Positions 19,383 through 27,513 of a stretch of DNA of 64,000 nucleotides are shown here, in pieces. The number at the start of each line of letters is the position of its first letter. Position 1 is the stretch's first letter. The DNA comes from JBCBGF01 sp038526915 (GTDB lineage Bacteria; Pseudomonadota; Alphaproteobacteria; Rhodobacterales; Rhodobacteraceae): assembly GCA_038526915.1 (NCBI GenBank), contig JBCBGF010000006.1, positions 140,297 through 204,296 on the forward strand, written 5' to 3'. The notes beneath the pieces are model-generated. The model saw only the letters and a list, made by a program, of their open reading frames with translations, searched no databases and was not told the DNA's origin. A program made the position numbers and the translations under genes.

Positions 19383-20294
19383 ATGAGCTTTTCAATCAAC
19401 GACATCAAATGGGGCACACCGACACTTGGCGAAGACGGCGGCGTTGTGACATGGGCGTCGTCGATCAATTCCGGCCTGTCCTATGACACCAACCTCTACA
19501 GCCAATCCGATTTCGATGACGCGCTTGAAGCCGCGTTTCAGGCCTGGGAAGACGTGGCCGATATCGACTTTGTCGAGGTGGGATCGCTGGCATCGTCGTC
19601 GATTGACATCGAAATGGGGCCCTTGGCGGGGTCGACGGTGGGCTTGGCCAGCTCCTCCTATTGGGTGTTGCCGGGGACGGATCAGTTCTTCTCATCCGAA
19701 ATCACGCTCGACAGTAATGAGACCTGGGCCCCGTTTGGGGAAACGGATCTGAGTTTCTACGCCGTTGCCCTGCATGAGATTGGGCATGCCATCGGGCTGC
19801 GCCATGTGAACGACAGCTCCGAGATCATGAACAGCGTGATCCGTGCCGATGACCTCGGCGATGGCGACATCGCCGGGGCGCAGGCCCTTTACGGCGTTGC
19901 CGACGGGGCCGTTTCGGTCGCTCCGCCCCCTGGGTCGGCCAGCCTCGCGTCATCCAGCACGCCACCCTCGTTTTCGCCCGATACCGGCGGGGACGATGGC
20001 GGTGGCGGGGCCGGGGGGCTGCTTGGGCTGCTTTTGGCGGCGATTGCCGGGATCTTTGGATTTGGGGGCGGTGCGGGGGTGGTCCTGCTCGCCGGAGCCT
20101 CGCCCGAAGAGGAAGAGGACGGCGACGAGATCGATCTGGCGGCAATCCTGCCCACGCTTGATCCGATGGATGAGGACGCCCCGTTTGAGATCGGTGTCTA
20201 TGCCCATGTGCATGATGCCGCGGACTGTGGCGGGGCCTGTGGCTGCCCCGAACATGCGCAGGCTTATGATGAAAGCATTGGTGCCTGTATCTAG
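19383..20294 (+). CDS. Matrixin-like zinc metalloprotease with Gly-rich hydrophobic tail
   Basis: The 303-residue protein has an N-terminal M10/matrixin-like catalytic domain (about 1-175). The zinc site HEIGHAIGLRH spans residues 131-141 and is followed by the Met-turn SEIMNSV near residue 149. A Pro/Ser linker leads to a Gly-rich hydrophobic stretch (about 205-240) and an acidic tail ending in a small Cys cluster (CGGACGC). No signal peptide is present, so secretion would need a C-terminal signal or another route; no RTX nonapeptides are seen. The ATG at 19383 follows GGACGGAT; a GTG 27 bp earlier is an alternative. The substrate is unknown. Confidence 0.75.
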   Translation: MSFSINDIKWGTPTLGEDGGVVTWASSINSGLSYDTNLYSQSDFDDALEAAFQAWEDVADIDFVEVGSLASSSIDIEMGPLAGSTVGLASSSYWVLPGTDQFFSSEITLDSNETWAPFGETDLSFYAVALHEIGHAIGLRHVNDSSEIMNSVIRADDLGDGDIAGAQALYGVADGAVSVAPPPGSASLASSSTPPSFSPDTGGDDGGGGAGGLLGLLLAAIAGIFGFGGGAGVVLLAGASPEEEEDGDEIDLAAILPTLDPMDEDAPFEIGVYAHVHDAADCGGACGCPEHAQAYDESIGACI

Positions 20295-20411
20295 GGTGGC
20301 AAGGCACAGCCAAGTTGCGCCGAACCTGACGGAGGCCACAGGTGACAAACGCTAGGCCCCTCACACCCGCACACCCTTGACCTTCGCGGCGCTTCACCGC
20401 ACATCGCGGCC

Positions 20412-21056
20412 ATGAGTGAACAGATTGCCCTGATTACCGGCGCGTCCCGCGGCCTTGGCGCGGCCTTGGCCGTCGCGCTGGCGCCCACGCATCACATCGT
20501 GGCCGTCGCCCGCACAACCGGTGCCTTGGAAGAGGTCGACGATCGCATCCAGGCGGCGGGCGGATCGGCAACGCTGGCCCCGATGGATATCACCAATGCC
20601 GATGCGATGACCCACATGTGTGGCTCGCTGCAAAACCGGTGGGGGCATGTGGATTTGTGGGTCCATACGGCAGTTCACGCGGCCCCTTTGTCACCAGCGG
20701 GGCATATAGGACGCAAGGATTGGGACAAAAGCGTTGCCATCAATATCACGGCGACAAGCGTGCTGATCCCGCTGGTTGAGCAATTGCTGCTGGCTGCACC
20801 CGCGGGAACGGCGCTGTTTCTGGATGACCCGCGCGCAGGCGAGAAGTTCTTTGGCGCCTACGGTGCGACCAAGGCCGCCCAGATCGCGCTGGCGCGCAGT
20901 TGGCAGGCCGAGACGGTGAAGATCGGGCCGCGCGTGTTGATTGAAACACCAAAGCCGATGCCCACGGCCACGCGCGCGCGGTTTTTCCCCGGTGAAAACC
21001 GCGACGCCCTGACCCCGCCCGCGGATGTGGCGCAAACGCTGGTCGCGCAGTTGTGA
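20412..21056 (+). CDS. Short-chain dehydrogenase/reductase family protein
   Basis: This 214-residue protein is a classical-type SDR. It has the cofactor motif ITGASRGLGAALA, the Asp-containing APMDITNAD, and YGATKAAQIALA with the catalytic Tyr and Lys. The usual N-N-A-G motif is replaced by VHTAVHAAP, and the Ser that normally precedes the Tyr-Lys pair is not obvious (ALFLDDPRAG), so activity may be altered. Its stop overlaps the start of a MarR-family gene by 4 bp. The pairing suggests that the regulator controls it, but the substrate cannot be inferred. Confidence 0.78.
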   Translation: MSEQIALITGASRGLGAALAVALAPTHHIVAVARTTGALEEVDDRIQAAGGSATLAPMDITNADAMTHMCGSLQNRWGHVDLWVHTAVHAAPLSPAGHIGRKDWDKSVAINITATSVLIPLVEQLLLAAPAGTALFLDDPRAGEKFFGAYGATKAAQIALARSWQAETVKIGPRVLIETPKPMPTATRARFFPGENRDALTPPADVAQTLVAQL

Positions 21057-21496
21057 CACCGCCCGAGGATCCGGCCGCGCCCGACCATATCGGCCTGAAC
21101 CTCGTGCGCGCGGCCGAGGCGTGGGAGAAGGACTTTAACGCCCGGATGGTCGCGGCGGGGCACACCGTCTTTGCGGACGCCCGGTCCCGCGTTATCCGCT
21201 ATATCGGATGGGCCGGTATTGATCAGGCGCGCCTTGCAGGGCTGTCGGGGATGACTAAACAGGCGGTGAATGTGCATCTGGATGGGCTGGAGGCGGCGGG
21301 CCTTGTTGCGCGCGTGGCCTCGCCCAGCGATGCCCGTCAAAAGCGCGTGGTCTTTACCGAGGCAGGTCTTGCCATGTTGGCCGATGCCGACCGGATCAAG
21401 GGCGAGGTCGAGGCCGACTATGTGCGCCGCATCGGAAGCAAGCCGTTCGCCGACTTGCGGAATGCGCTGCGGGCGCTGGTGGCGGATCATCAATGA
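21053..21496 (+). CDS. MarR-family transcriptional regulator
   Basis: The 147-residue protein matches the winged-helix MarR family, usually dimeric repressors that respond to small phenolic or oxidant ligands. The recognition region is ARLAGLSGMTKQAVNVHLDGLEAAGLVARVASPSDARQKRVVFTEAG, quoted in parts: MTKQAVNVHLDGLE is the recognition helix and DARQKRVVFT the wing. Helices at both ends would form the dimer interface. It starts with GTG inside the stop of the SDR gene (GTGA), implying coupled translation. A palindrome of MarR-operator type lies immediately after it, in front of a methyltransferase gene. Confidence 0.85.
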   Translation: MTPPEDPAAPDHIGLNLVRAAEAWEKDFNARMVAAGHTVFADARSRVIRYIGWAGIDQARLAGLSGMTKQAVNVHLDGLEAAGLVARVASPSDARQKRVVFTEAGLAMLADADRIKGEVEADYVRRIGSKPFADLRNALRALVADHQ

Positions 21497-21542
21497 AATT
21501 GACGACCTCTCCTGCATGCGGTATCGTCAATTAAATTGACGA
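21496..21542. promoter_or_regulatory. Candidate MarR operator: palindrome and direct repeat
   Basis: GTCAATTAAATTGAC at 21526-21540 is a perfect palindrome with 7-bp arms around one central base. The 10-mer AAATTGACGA occurs twice, at 21496-21505 and 21533-21542, 37 bp apart. Both lie between the end of the marR gene and the methyltransferase ATG at 21556. The position and symmetry fit binding by the neighbouring MarR protein. Confidence 0.55.
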
Positions 21543-21555
21543 AAGCCCTTTGCCC

Positions 21556-22194
21556 ATGCCGAGCCTCATCCGCCAGACACCTCACCGCGACACCGAGGCG
21601 CTTTATGCCGCCATGGCCGGAACCTGGCATTCCACAGTGCAGAGGCTTGGCTATGGCGCGGCCTACCGCCAGTTCTTTGCGGCGTGCGGGCCAGCGTCCC
21701 ATAGCGTCATCGCCGATCTGGGCACCGGGTCGGGGGCGTTTGTTGAGGCCTATCTCGACACCTGCGCCGACGGGCCCGCGCGTTGCACTCTGGTCGATAC
21801 CTCGCCAGCGATGCTGGAGGTCGCGGTTCGGACGGTCGGCAGGCATGGTGTGGCGACGGACAGCGTCTGCGCGGGAGTCGGAGGGGAGGTGTTACCGCCC
21901 AACACATGTGACGCGGTTCTTGCTGCGCATGTGATCGAACACCTTCCTGATCCGGTTGCGGCGTTGGAGTGGTGCCGTTCGCGGCTTGTCGTGGGTGGTG
22001 CGCTTTATCTGGCGATCAGCCGCCCGCATTGGTGCACGGCGCTATTGCGTTGGAAATGGGGGCATCGCGCCTATCGCCCGGCGGATGTGGTGGATCTGCT
22101 CGCGCAAGCGGGCTTTTCCGACATTCGCCACATCCCGTTCCGCCACGGCCCGCCCAGCCGCACGAGTGCTGCATATCTCGCCACCGCGCGCTGA
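21556..22194 (+). CDS. Class I SAM-dependent methyltransferase
   Basis: The 212-residue protein has a class I methyltransferase fold: motif I is VIADLGTGSGAFVEAYL, followed by an acidic LVDTSPAMLEVA and the post-motif CDAVLAAHVIEHLPDP typical of Methyltransf_11 members. An Arg/Trp-rich segment (RWKWGHRAYRP) near the C-terminus may be part of the acceptor site. The ATG at 21556 lies 16 bp after the candidate MarR operator, and no strong ribosome-binding site is seen; a TTG two codons earlier is possible. The close operator suggests direct control by the preceding regulator. The substrate is unknown. Confidence 0.75.
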   Translation: MPSLIRQTPHRDTEALYAAMAGTWHSTVQRLGYGAAYRQFFAACGPASHSVIADLGTGSGAFVEAYLDTCADGPARCTLVDTSPAMLEVAVRTVGRHGVATDSVCAGVGGEVLPPNTCDAVLAAHVIEHLPDPVAALEWCRSRLVVGGALYLAISRPHWCTALLRWKWGHRAYRPADVVDLLAQAGFSDIRHIPFRHGPPSRTSAAYLATAR

Positions 22195-22258
22195 GCGCTG
22201 CTTGCCGCGCCCCGCAGGCTGAAATAGGAAGGTCGTGCAAGCGAGCGGGGCCCTGTAC

Positions 22259-23044
22259 ATGCGTATTCTGATCACCAATGACGACGGCATCAACGCGCCG
22301 GGTCTGAAGGTCATGGAAGCCATCGCCTCTGAGATCGCCGGCCCGGACGGTGAGGTCTGGATCGTGGCGCCTGCGTTTGAACAATCCGGCGTTGGGCACT
22401 GCATCAGCTATACCCATCCGACCATGCTGGCCGAGCTGGGTGCGCGCCGGTTTGCGGCCGAAGGCACGCCCGCGGATTGCGTGCTTGCAGCGCTGTCCCA
22501 CGTGATGAAGGACGCGCCGCCCGACTTGGTATTGTCTGGCGTCAATCGGGGCAACAACGCCGCTGAGAATGTCTTGTATTCCGGCACGATAGGCGCGGCT
22601 ATGGAGGCAGCACTTCAGGGCCTGCCTGCGATCGCCCTCAGCCAGTTCTACGGCCCCGAAAACGTGGATCTGGAAGACCCGTTTGAAGCGGCGGTGGCCA
22701 CCGGCGCAGACACGGTGCGCAAGCTTCTGGACCACGCGCTGTGGGACGATGCCGATTATCGCCTGTTCTACAACGTGAACTTCCCGCCGCTGCCGGCAGG
22801 CGCGGTCAAGGGGGTGCGGGTGACGACGCAGGGGTTCCGCCGGAACACAAAATTCGGCATGGAGCCGCATGTGTCGCCATCGGGCCGGATGTTCATGTGG
22901 TTGACCGGCGGTCCGCAGCACGAAGATACCGGTCCGGGCACGGATGTGACCGCCAATGTTGAAGGCTTTGTCTCGGTCACACCACTGCGGGCAGATCTGA
23001 CCGCTTACGACGCCATAGCACAGCTTAAAGACCAGCTCGAATGA
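22259..23044 (+). CDS. surE: 5'/3'-nucleotidase SurE
   Basis: SurE is a metal-dependent phosphatase that removes phosphate from nucleoside monophosphates and short polyphosphates. The 261-residue protein shows the N-terminal metal site ILITNDDGINAPG, the Ser-containing FEQSGVGHC, SGVNRGNNAAENVLYSGTIGAAMEA and the C-terminal TPLRADLTAYDA. The ATG at 22259 starts the conserved MRILITNDD. The next gene, pcm, overlaps its stop by 4 bp. The order surE-pcm-nlpD is the same as in gammaproteobacteria, where rpoS follows; here it does not. Confidence 0.95.
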   Translation: MRILITNDDGINAPGLKVMEAIASEIAGPDGEVWIVAPAFEQSGVGHCISYTHPTMLAELGARRFAAEGTPADCVLAALSHVMKDAPPDLVLSGVNRGNNAAENVLYSGTIGAAMEAALQGLPAIALSQFYGPENVDLEDPFEAAVATGADTVRKLLDHALWDDADYRLFYNVNFPPLPAGAVKGVRVTTQGFRRNTKFGMEPHVSPSGRMFMWLTGGPQHEDTGPGTDVTANVEGFVSVTPLRADLTAYDAIAQLKDQLE

Positions 23045-23685
23045 CGTCCGAAGACGCAGAGCGCACGATGGCATTCCTCTTTGCCCTGCGCTCACGCGGG
23101 GTGCGGGACACACGCGTTCTGGAAGCGATGGAGAAGGTGGATCGCGGTCTGTTTGTCACGGGCGTATTCTCGGACCGGGCTTATGAGGACATGCCGCTGC
23201 CGATCTCCTGCGGGCAGACGATCAGCCAGCCATCGATTGTGGGCTTGATGACCCAGGCCCTGAACGTCCAGCCGCGCGACAAGGTGTTGGAGATCGGGAC
23301 AGGCTCTGGCTATCAGGCGGCGGTGCTCAGCCATCTGGCGCGGCGGGTCTACACGGTTGAGCGGCATCAAAGGCTGGCCCGCGCGGCGCAGGCGCTGTTC
23401 ACGCGTGAAGGGTTCAACAACATCACCTGTGTGGCCGCCGATGGCAGTCGAGGCTATCCCGAACAGGCCCCCTTTGATCGCATCCTCGTGACGGCGGCGG
23501 CGGATGATCCGCCCGGTCCGCTCTTGGCGGAGTTGCGCGAAGGCGGTATCATGGTGCTGCCGGTGGGGCAGTCGGACGCGGTGCAGCAGCTGATCAAGGT
23601 GACGCGCACCGAGACGGGCTTTGACTATGAAGAGCTGTTGCCGGTGCGGTTCGTTCCCCTTGTGGAGGGGATGAGCCAGGAGTAG
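23041..23685 (+). CDS. pcm: Protein-L-isoaspartate O-methyltransferase
   Basis: PCMT methylates isoaspartyl residues in damaged proteins so that they can revert to aspartate. The 214-residue protein has the family motifs LPISCGQTISQPSIVGLMTQAL, given here as LPISCGQTIS and QPSIVGLM, the SAM-binding VLEIGTGSGYQAAVLS, the acidic VYTVERHQRL, and FDRILVTAAADDPP. It overlaps surE by 4 bp and precedes the NlpD-like lipoprotein by 54 bp. The cluster surE-pcm-nlpD is an old stationary-phase survival set. Confidence 0.95.
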   Translation: MTSEDAERTMAFLFALRSRGVRDTRVLEAMEKVDRGLFVTGVFSDRAYEDMPLPISCGQTISQPSIVGLMTQALNVQPRDKVLEIGTGSGYQAAVLSHLARRVYTVERHQRLARAAQALFTREGFNNITCVAADGSRGYPEQAPFDRILVTAAADDPPGPLLAELREGGIMVLPVGQSDAVQQLIKVTRTETGFDYEELLPVRFVPLVEGMSQE

Positions 23686-23739
23686 ACGCGTGAATGTGGC
23701 AGAGCCCGCGACAGACGGGCCGCGATTGAGGGTTGAGCG

Positions 23740-24903
23740 ATGGGAAATCCGAAAATGACCACCCGCAATGGTGTGGCCCTGTTGGCCGTATTGGCGGTTG
23801 CAGGCTGTGCGGATGGGTTCGATCTGGACCTGCGCAGCATTGGGGACGGGTTTGATACGTCCGAGTCTGTGCAACAGGTGTCGGCACCGCGACCGCAGCC
23901 TGACACGCGCGGCGTGATCTCGTACCCCAACTACCAGGTGGCGCTGGCGCGGCGCGGGGATACGGTGGGCGATGTGGCGGCGCGGATCGGCCTCGATCCA
24001 GCTGAACTGGCGTCGTTCAACGGTGTCCGGGATGGCGTGCCGTTGCGCGAGGGGGAAATCCTGGCCCTGCCCAGCCGCGTGGCCGAACCGTCGCCCGCGA
24101 CCGGCGCGATCGGAACCGGGCCCATCATGCCAGCGGGCACGATCGACGTCTCAACCGTGGCCGGCAACGCGATTGACCGTGCCGGGGGGCAGGTCGCCTC
24201 GGCCGCGCCGGTTATTCCGGGACAGCAGACCGGGGCCGAGCCGGTGCGCCACCAGGTGCAGCCGGGCGAGACGGCGTTTTCCATCGCGCGGATCTACAAT
24301 GTGACGCCACGGGCCCTGGCGGATTGGAATGCGCTGGGCCCGGATTTAGATGTGCGTGCCGGCCAATATCTGTTGATCCCCGTCGCTCTTGATCCGCCGC
24401 CCGCAGCGAGCCCCGTACCCCCAGGCCGGGGAAGCGTGGCGCCCGCACCGCCGAGTGCCGCAACGCCCCTACCGGCTGTGGACGCAACGCCGGAGCCCGC
24501 ACCGACACCTGAATCGCCGCAGATGGCCGAAGAGGCGACGGAAGCATCCGATACCGGTCGGCTGTTGATGCCGGTGGCAGGCAGCGTGATACGGCCCTAT
24601 GAGGCGGGAAGCAATGACGGGATCGGAATTGCGGCGGCGGCGGGCACGACAGTGCGCGCGGCGGACGCGGGGACGGTGGCAGCGATCACGCAGGACACCG
24701 ATCAGGTGCCGATCATCGTGGTGCGCCATGCCAACAACCTGCTGACGGTTTATGCGGGCGTCGATGCGATCACCGTTGAGAAGGGCGATACGGTCGGCCG
24801 GGGCGACAAGATCGCCGAGGTACGCGATGGCAGCCCGAGCTTCGTACATTTCGAAGTGCGCGAAGGCTTTGACAGCGTCGATCCGATGCCGTTTCTGAAC
24901 TAG
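23740..24903 (+). CDS. NlpD-like lipoprotein: two LysM domains and degenerate M23 domain
   Basis: The 387-residue protein has a lipoprotein signal peptide with lipobox AVAGC (Cys23), a first LysM-like repeat (about 63-112, ALARRGDTVGDVA), a second one (about 165-210, HQVQPGETAFSIARIYNVTPR), a Pro/Ala-rich linker and a C-terminal M23 peptidase domain (about 270-385). In the M23 domain the first metal ligands are replaced (SNDGIGIAAAAGT where HxGxDxA is usual), the central His is missing (YAGVDAI) and only the last His of HxH remains (FVHFEV). This fits a catalytically dead activator of cell-wall amidases, as NlpD and EnvC are in E. coli. The stop codon is formed at the left edge of an inserted MITE-like element. 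Confidence 0.85.
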   Translation: MGNPKMTTRNGVALLAVLAVAGCADGFDLDLRSIGDGFDTSESVQQVSAPRPQPDTRGVISYPNYQVALARRGDTVGDVAARIGLDPAELASFNGVRDGVPLREGEILALPSRVAEPSPATGAIGTGPIMPAGTIDVSTVAGNAIDRAGGQVASAAPVIPGQQTGAEPVRHQVQPGETAFSIARIYNVTPRALADWNALGPDLDVRAGQYLLIPVALDPPPAASPVPPGRGSVAPAPPSAATPLPAVDATPEPAPTPESPQMAEEATEASDTGRLLMPVAGSVIRPYEAGSNDGIGIAAAAGTTVRAADAGTVAAITQDTDQVPIIVVRHANNLLTVYAGVDAITVEKGDTVGRGDKIAEVRDGSPSFVHFEVREGFDSVDPMPFLN

Positions 24904-25169
24904 GGTCAGGACCCATTACTCCTACCCCCTCAATGCGTCAGATTTTGTGTCTGACCAAGCTCAGAGCCGCAGGAATAGTGTTTCTATTTCAAGGCTTTGA
25001 GCTGCCGTCAGGCGCAAAATCCGACGCACCCTTCGGGCACCGAGAAATGCACGATCTCAGCGGCGTGCTTTTCTCGACATGACAGCCAGTCGTGCCTTTG
25101 AAAAGCAAACCTCTGATCTCGCGCATTTTTCGGTGTTGAGGGGGTAGGATCTATGGGTCCTGACCCTAG
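24900..25169. mobile_element. 270-bp MITE-like element with 34-bp terminal inverted repeats
   Basis: CTAGGGTCAGGACCCAT at 24900-24916 and CCTACCCCCTCAA at 24921-24933 are matched by exact reverse complements at 25153-25169 and 25136-25148; only the four bases between the two blocks differ. The ends read TA-GGGTCAGG and CCTGACCC-TA, consistent with a duplicated TA target. The interior has no reading frame but two large imperfect hairpins, about 24934-25030 and 25039-25135. This is the form of a non-autonomous element mobilised by a TA-targeting transposase (IS630/Tc1-mariner or IS427-like IS5 group). It separates the nlpD-like gene from a transporter gene. Confidence 0.75.
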
Positions 25170-25179
25170 GCTTGCGTCC

Positions 25180-26034
25180 ATGCGCCTGATCGCTTTGACG
25201 GCGCTGACAATGGTGGCTTTTGCGGCGAACTCAATCCTGAACCGGGTTGCGCTGGCCGATGGCTGGGCGGGGCCGTCTGACTTTGCTACCTTGCGACTTC
25301 TGAGCGGGGCTTTGGCGCTAGTGGCCCTTGTCTATCTGCGCGGTGGCCGGGTGCTATGGGAGATGGCGGGGCGACCTGCTGGGGCGGCGGCACTCCTCGT
25401 CTATATCCTTGGGTTTTCCTTTGCTTACGTGACGCTGGATACCGGCGTCGGGGCGTTGATCTTGTTCGGTGGCGTGCAGGTGACGATGTTTGCAGGCGCG
25501 CTGATCGGGGGCGAACGGCCGAGTGCGCAGCGTTGGCTTGGGGCGGTGGTCGCGTTGGCGGGGCTTGTCGCGCTGTGCTGGCCCGCTGGCGCGGTGAGAC
25601 CAGAGCCGACGGGGGTCGCTTTGATGGCGGCGGCGGCGGTGGGCTGGGGCGTCTATTCCCTGCTTGGCCGGGGAAGCAAAGCGCCCCTCCCTGCAACGGC
25701 GGCCAATTTCGCGATTGCGGCGCCGGTGGGTGCTTTGGTTTGGCTGGTGGTACCTGAGGCGTTGCCGATGACGTGGCAGGGGGCTGCGTTGGCCGTGACG
25801 TCGGGCGTTGTGACCTCGGGCATGGGCTATGCGCTGTGGTACGCGGTGCTGCCTCGGTTGGAGGCATCCGCGGCGGCTTTGGCGCAGCTCACCGTGCCAG
25901 TCATTGCTGCGGCTGGTGGCGCGGTGTTTTTGGGCGAGGTTTTGGGCCTGCGCGCGGTAGTGGCCGGGATGTTGGTGCTGGCAGGCGTGGCTATTGGCTC
26001 TAGCGCAAGACCGGTTCCAACGGGTCGTAGGTGA
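25180..26034 (+). CDS. DMT-superfamily (EamA) transporter
   Basis: This 284-residue inner-membrane protein has about ten hydrophobic helices arranged as two EamA repeats, each around 140 residues, which is typical for drug/metabolite exporters. Family phrases include MVAFAANSILNRVAL in helix 1, FATLRLLSGALALV and, in the second half, VTSGMGYALWYAVLPRLEASAAALAQLTVPV, given here in parts. The substrate is unknown. The ATG at 25180 starts the conserved part. An in-frame ATG at 25153 lies inside the right end of the MITE-like element and has a better GAGGGGG ribosome-binding site, so the real start may be supplied by the element. The 3' end overlaps a convergent nudix gene by 35 bp. Confidence 0.85.
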   Translation: MRLIALTALTMVAFAANSILNRVALADGWAGPSDFATLRLLSGALALVALVYLRGGRVLWEMAGRPAGAAALLVYILGFSFAYVTLDTGVGALILFGGVQVTMFAGALIGGERPSAQRWLGAVVALAGLVALCWPAGAVRPEPTGVALMAAAAVGWGVYSLLGRGSKAPLPATAANFAIAAPVGALVWLVVPEALPMTWQGAALAVTSGVVTSGMGYALWYAVLPRLEASAAALAQLTVPVIAAAGGAVFLGEVLGLRAVVAGMLVLAGVAIGSSARPVPTGRR

Positions 26035-26446
26035 TGCCGCCGGTGCCCCAGGCGACATCGGCCAGGCTGTCGGGTTTCACCATGAGCGTTGCCATCTCAT
26101 CGCGGGTGACAAAGCGGCGGTCGTGGACGACGCCGTCGACGTCTTGCCAAGTGCTGTCGAGTTGACCGGCCAGGATCTCGCATCGGAAGTAGATGTCGAT
26201 CTGGTGGAAGGTGCTGCGCGGGTCGTGGAATTCATTGACCAGGACAACGTCGCCCACCTCCACCGTCAGCCCGGTTTCTTCGTGGATTTCGCGGATCAGG
26301 TTTTCGGGCAGGGATTGTCCAGGTTCGACGCCGCCGCCGGGGGCACAGAGGAGCTTGCTTTGATTGCCGGGCCAGGCGTTGACCAAGAGCAGGCGGTCGT
26401 CAGCCATCACGATACCGCGGACGGCGATGCGGGGGCGGGCGGTCAT
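26000..26446 (-). CDS. Nudix hydrolase
   Basis: The 148-residue protein has a Nudix box: GGGVEPGQSLPENLI followed by REIHEETGL. The first Glu of the consensus GX5E is Gln here, while the REXXEEXG core that binds metal is intact, so activity is likely. The family cleaves nucleoside diphosphates linked to other groups. The start at 26446 overlaps the purK stop by 4 bp and so the gene is the last of a purE-purK-nudix operon. Its 3' end overlaps the convergent transporter gene. The substrate is unknown; ADP-sugars or oxidised nucleotides are common for the family. Confidence 0.85.
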   Translation of the reverse strand: MTARPRIAVRGIVMADDRLLLVNAWPGNQSKLLCAPGGGVEPGQSLPENLIREIHEETGLTVEVGDVVLVNEFHDPRSTFHQIDIYFRCEILAGQLDSTWQDVDGVVHDRRFVTRDEMATLMVKPDSLADVAWGTGGITYDPLEPVLR

Positions 26447-27513
26447 GCGGGGCCCAGCACGCGGTTGACGTGGCCCATCTTGCGGCCCGGGCGGGCCTCC
26501 GCCTTGCCGTAGAGGTGGATGGCCGCGCCGGTTTGGGCAATCTCGGGCACGCGCAGGATGTCGTCGCCGATGAGGTTTTCCATTTCCACGTCCGAGTGGC
26601 GGCTGCCGTCGCCCAGGGGCCAGCCCGCCACGGCGCGGATGTGCTGTTCGAACTGGTCGATGGTGCAACCGTTCTGTGTCCAGTGGCCGGAGTTGTGCAC
26701 GCGCGGGGCAAACTCGTTGACGATGAGGCCGGTGGGCGTGACGAAGAGTTCGACGCCGATCACGCCCACATAATCGAGCGCGTTCAGTATCTTGGCGGCA
26801 ATCAGCACCGCGTCGGATTTCTGCGCGGCCGTCAGGCGGGCGGGAACGCGGGTGGTGCGCAGGATGCCCGCGTCGTGGACGTTTTCGCCCGGATCGAAGA
26901 CCGCGATCTGGCCGTCCTGGCCCCGCGCGGCGATGACGGAGACCTCGTGGGAGAAGTCGACGAAGCCTTCAAGGATCGCGGGTGCCCCGGCCATGTCGGC
27001 CAGCGCCTGATCCGCGTCGCTTGGCGCCATGATCCGCGCCTGCCCCTTGCCGTCATAGCCGAAGCGGCGGGTTTTCAGGATGGCGGGGGTGCCGACGGTG
27101 GCGATGGCGGCGGCCAGGCTGGCCGCATCGTCCACTGTCGCGAACGGTGCCGTCGCAAGCCCAGCGTCCTGCAAAAACGTCTTCTCGGTCAGGCGGTCTT
27201 GGCTGGTGGCCAGTGCACTACGACCGGGGCGGATCGGGACATGCGCTTCGATCAGGTCGAGCGCGGCGGTGGGCACGTTCTCGAACTCATAGGTGACCAC
27301 ATCGACGCTGGCGGCAAAGCGGGCGAGGGCGTCGTGATCGTCGTAGGGGGCGGTCGTTACCGTTTCGGCGACTTGGCCAGCGGGGGGATGCGCGCCGGGC
27401 TCAAAGATGTGGCAGCGCAGGCCCAGCCTTGCGGCGGCGACCGACAGCATCCGGCCCAACTGCCCGCCGCCCAGGATCCCGATCACCGCGCCGGGGGGCA
27501 GGGCGTCAGGCAT
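26443..27513 (-). CDS. purK: N5-carboxyaminoimidazole ribonucleotide synthase
   Basis: PurK uses ATP and bicarbonate to carboxylate AIR to N5-CAIR in purine synthesis. The 356-residue ATP-grasp enzyme shows the N-terminal IGILGGGQLGRML, VTYEFENVP, the central ATP-grasp loop KTRRFGYDGKGQ, ILEGFVDFSHEVSVI, and NEFAPRVHNSGHWT, which binds metal and substrate. It overlaps purE by 8 bp upstream and a nudix gene by 4 bp downstream, indicating one translationally coupled unit. Confidence 0.96.
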   Translation of the reverse strand: MPDALPPGAVIGILGGGQLGRMLSVAAARLGLRCHIFEPGAHPPAGQVAETVTTAPYDDHDALARFAASVDVVTYEFENVPTAALDLIEAHVPIRPGRSALATSQDRLTEKTFLQDAGLATAPFATVDDAASLAAAIATVGTPAILKTRRFGYDGKGQARIMAPSDADQALADMAGAPAILEGFVDFSHEVSVIAARGQDGQIAVFDPGENVHDAGILRTTRVPARLTAAQKSDAVLIAAKILNALDYVGVIGVELFVTPTGLIVNEFAPRVHNSGHWTQNGCTIDQFEQHIRAVAGWPLGDGSRHSDVEMENLIGDDILRVPEIAQTGAAIHLYGKAEARPGRKMGHVNRVLGPA

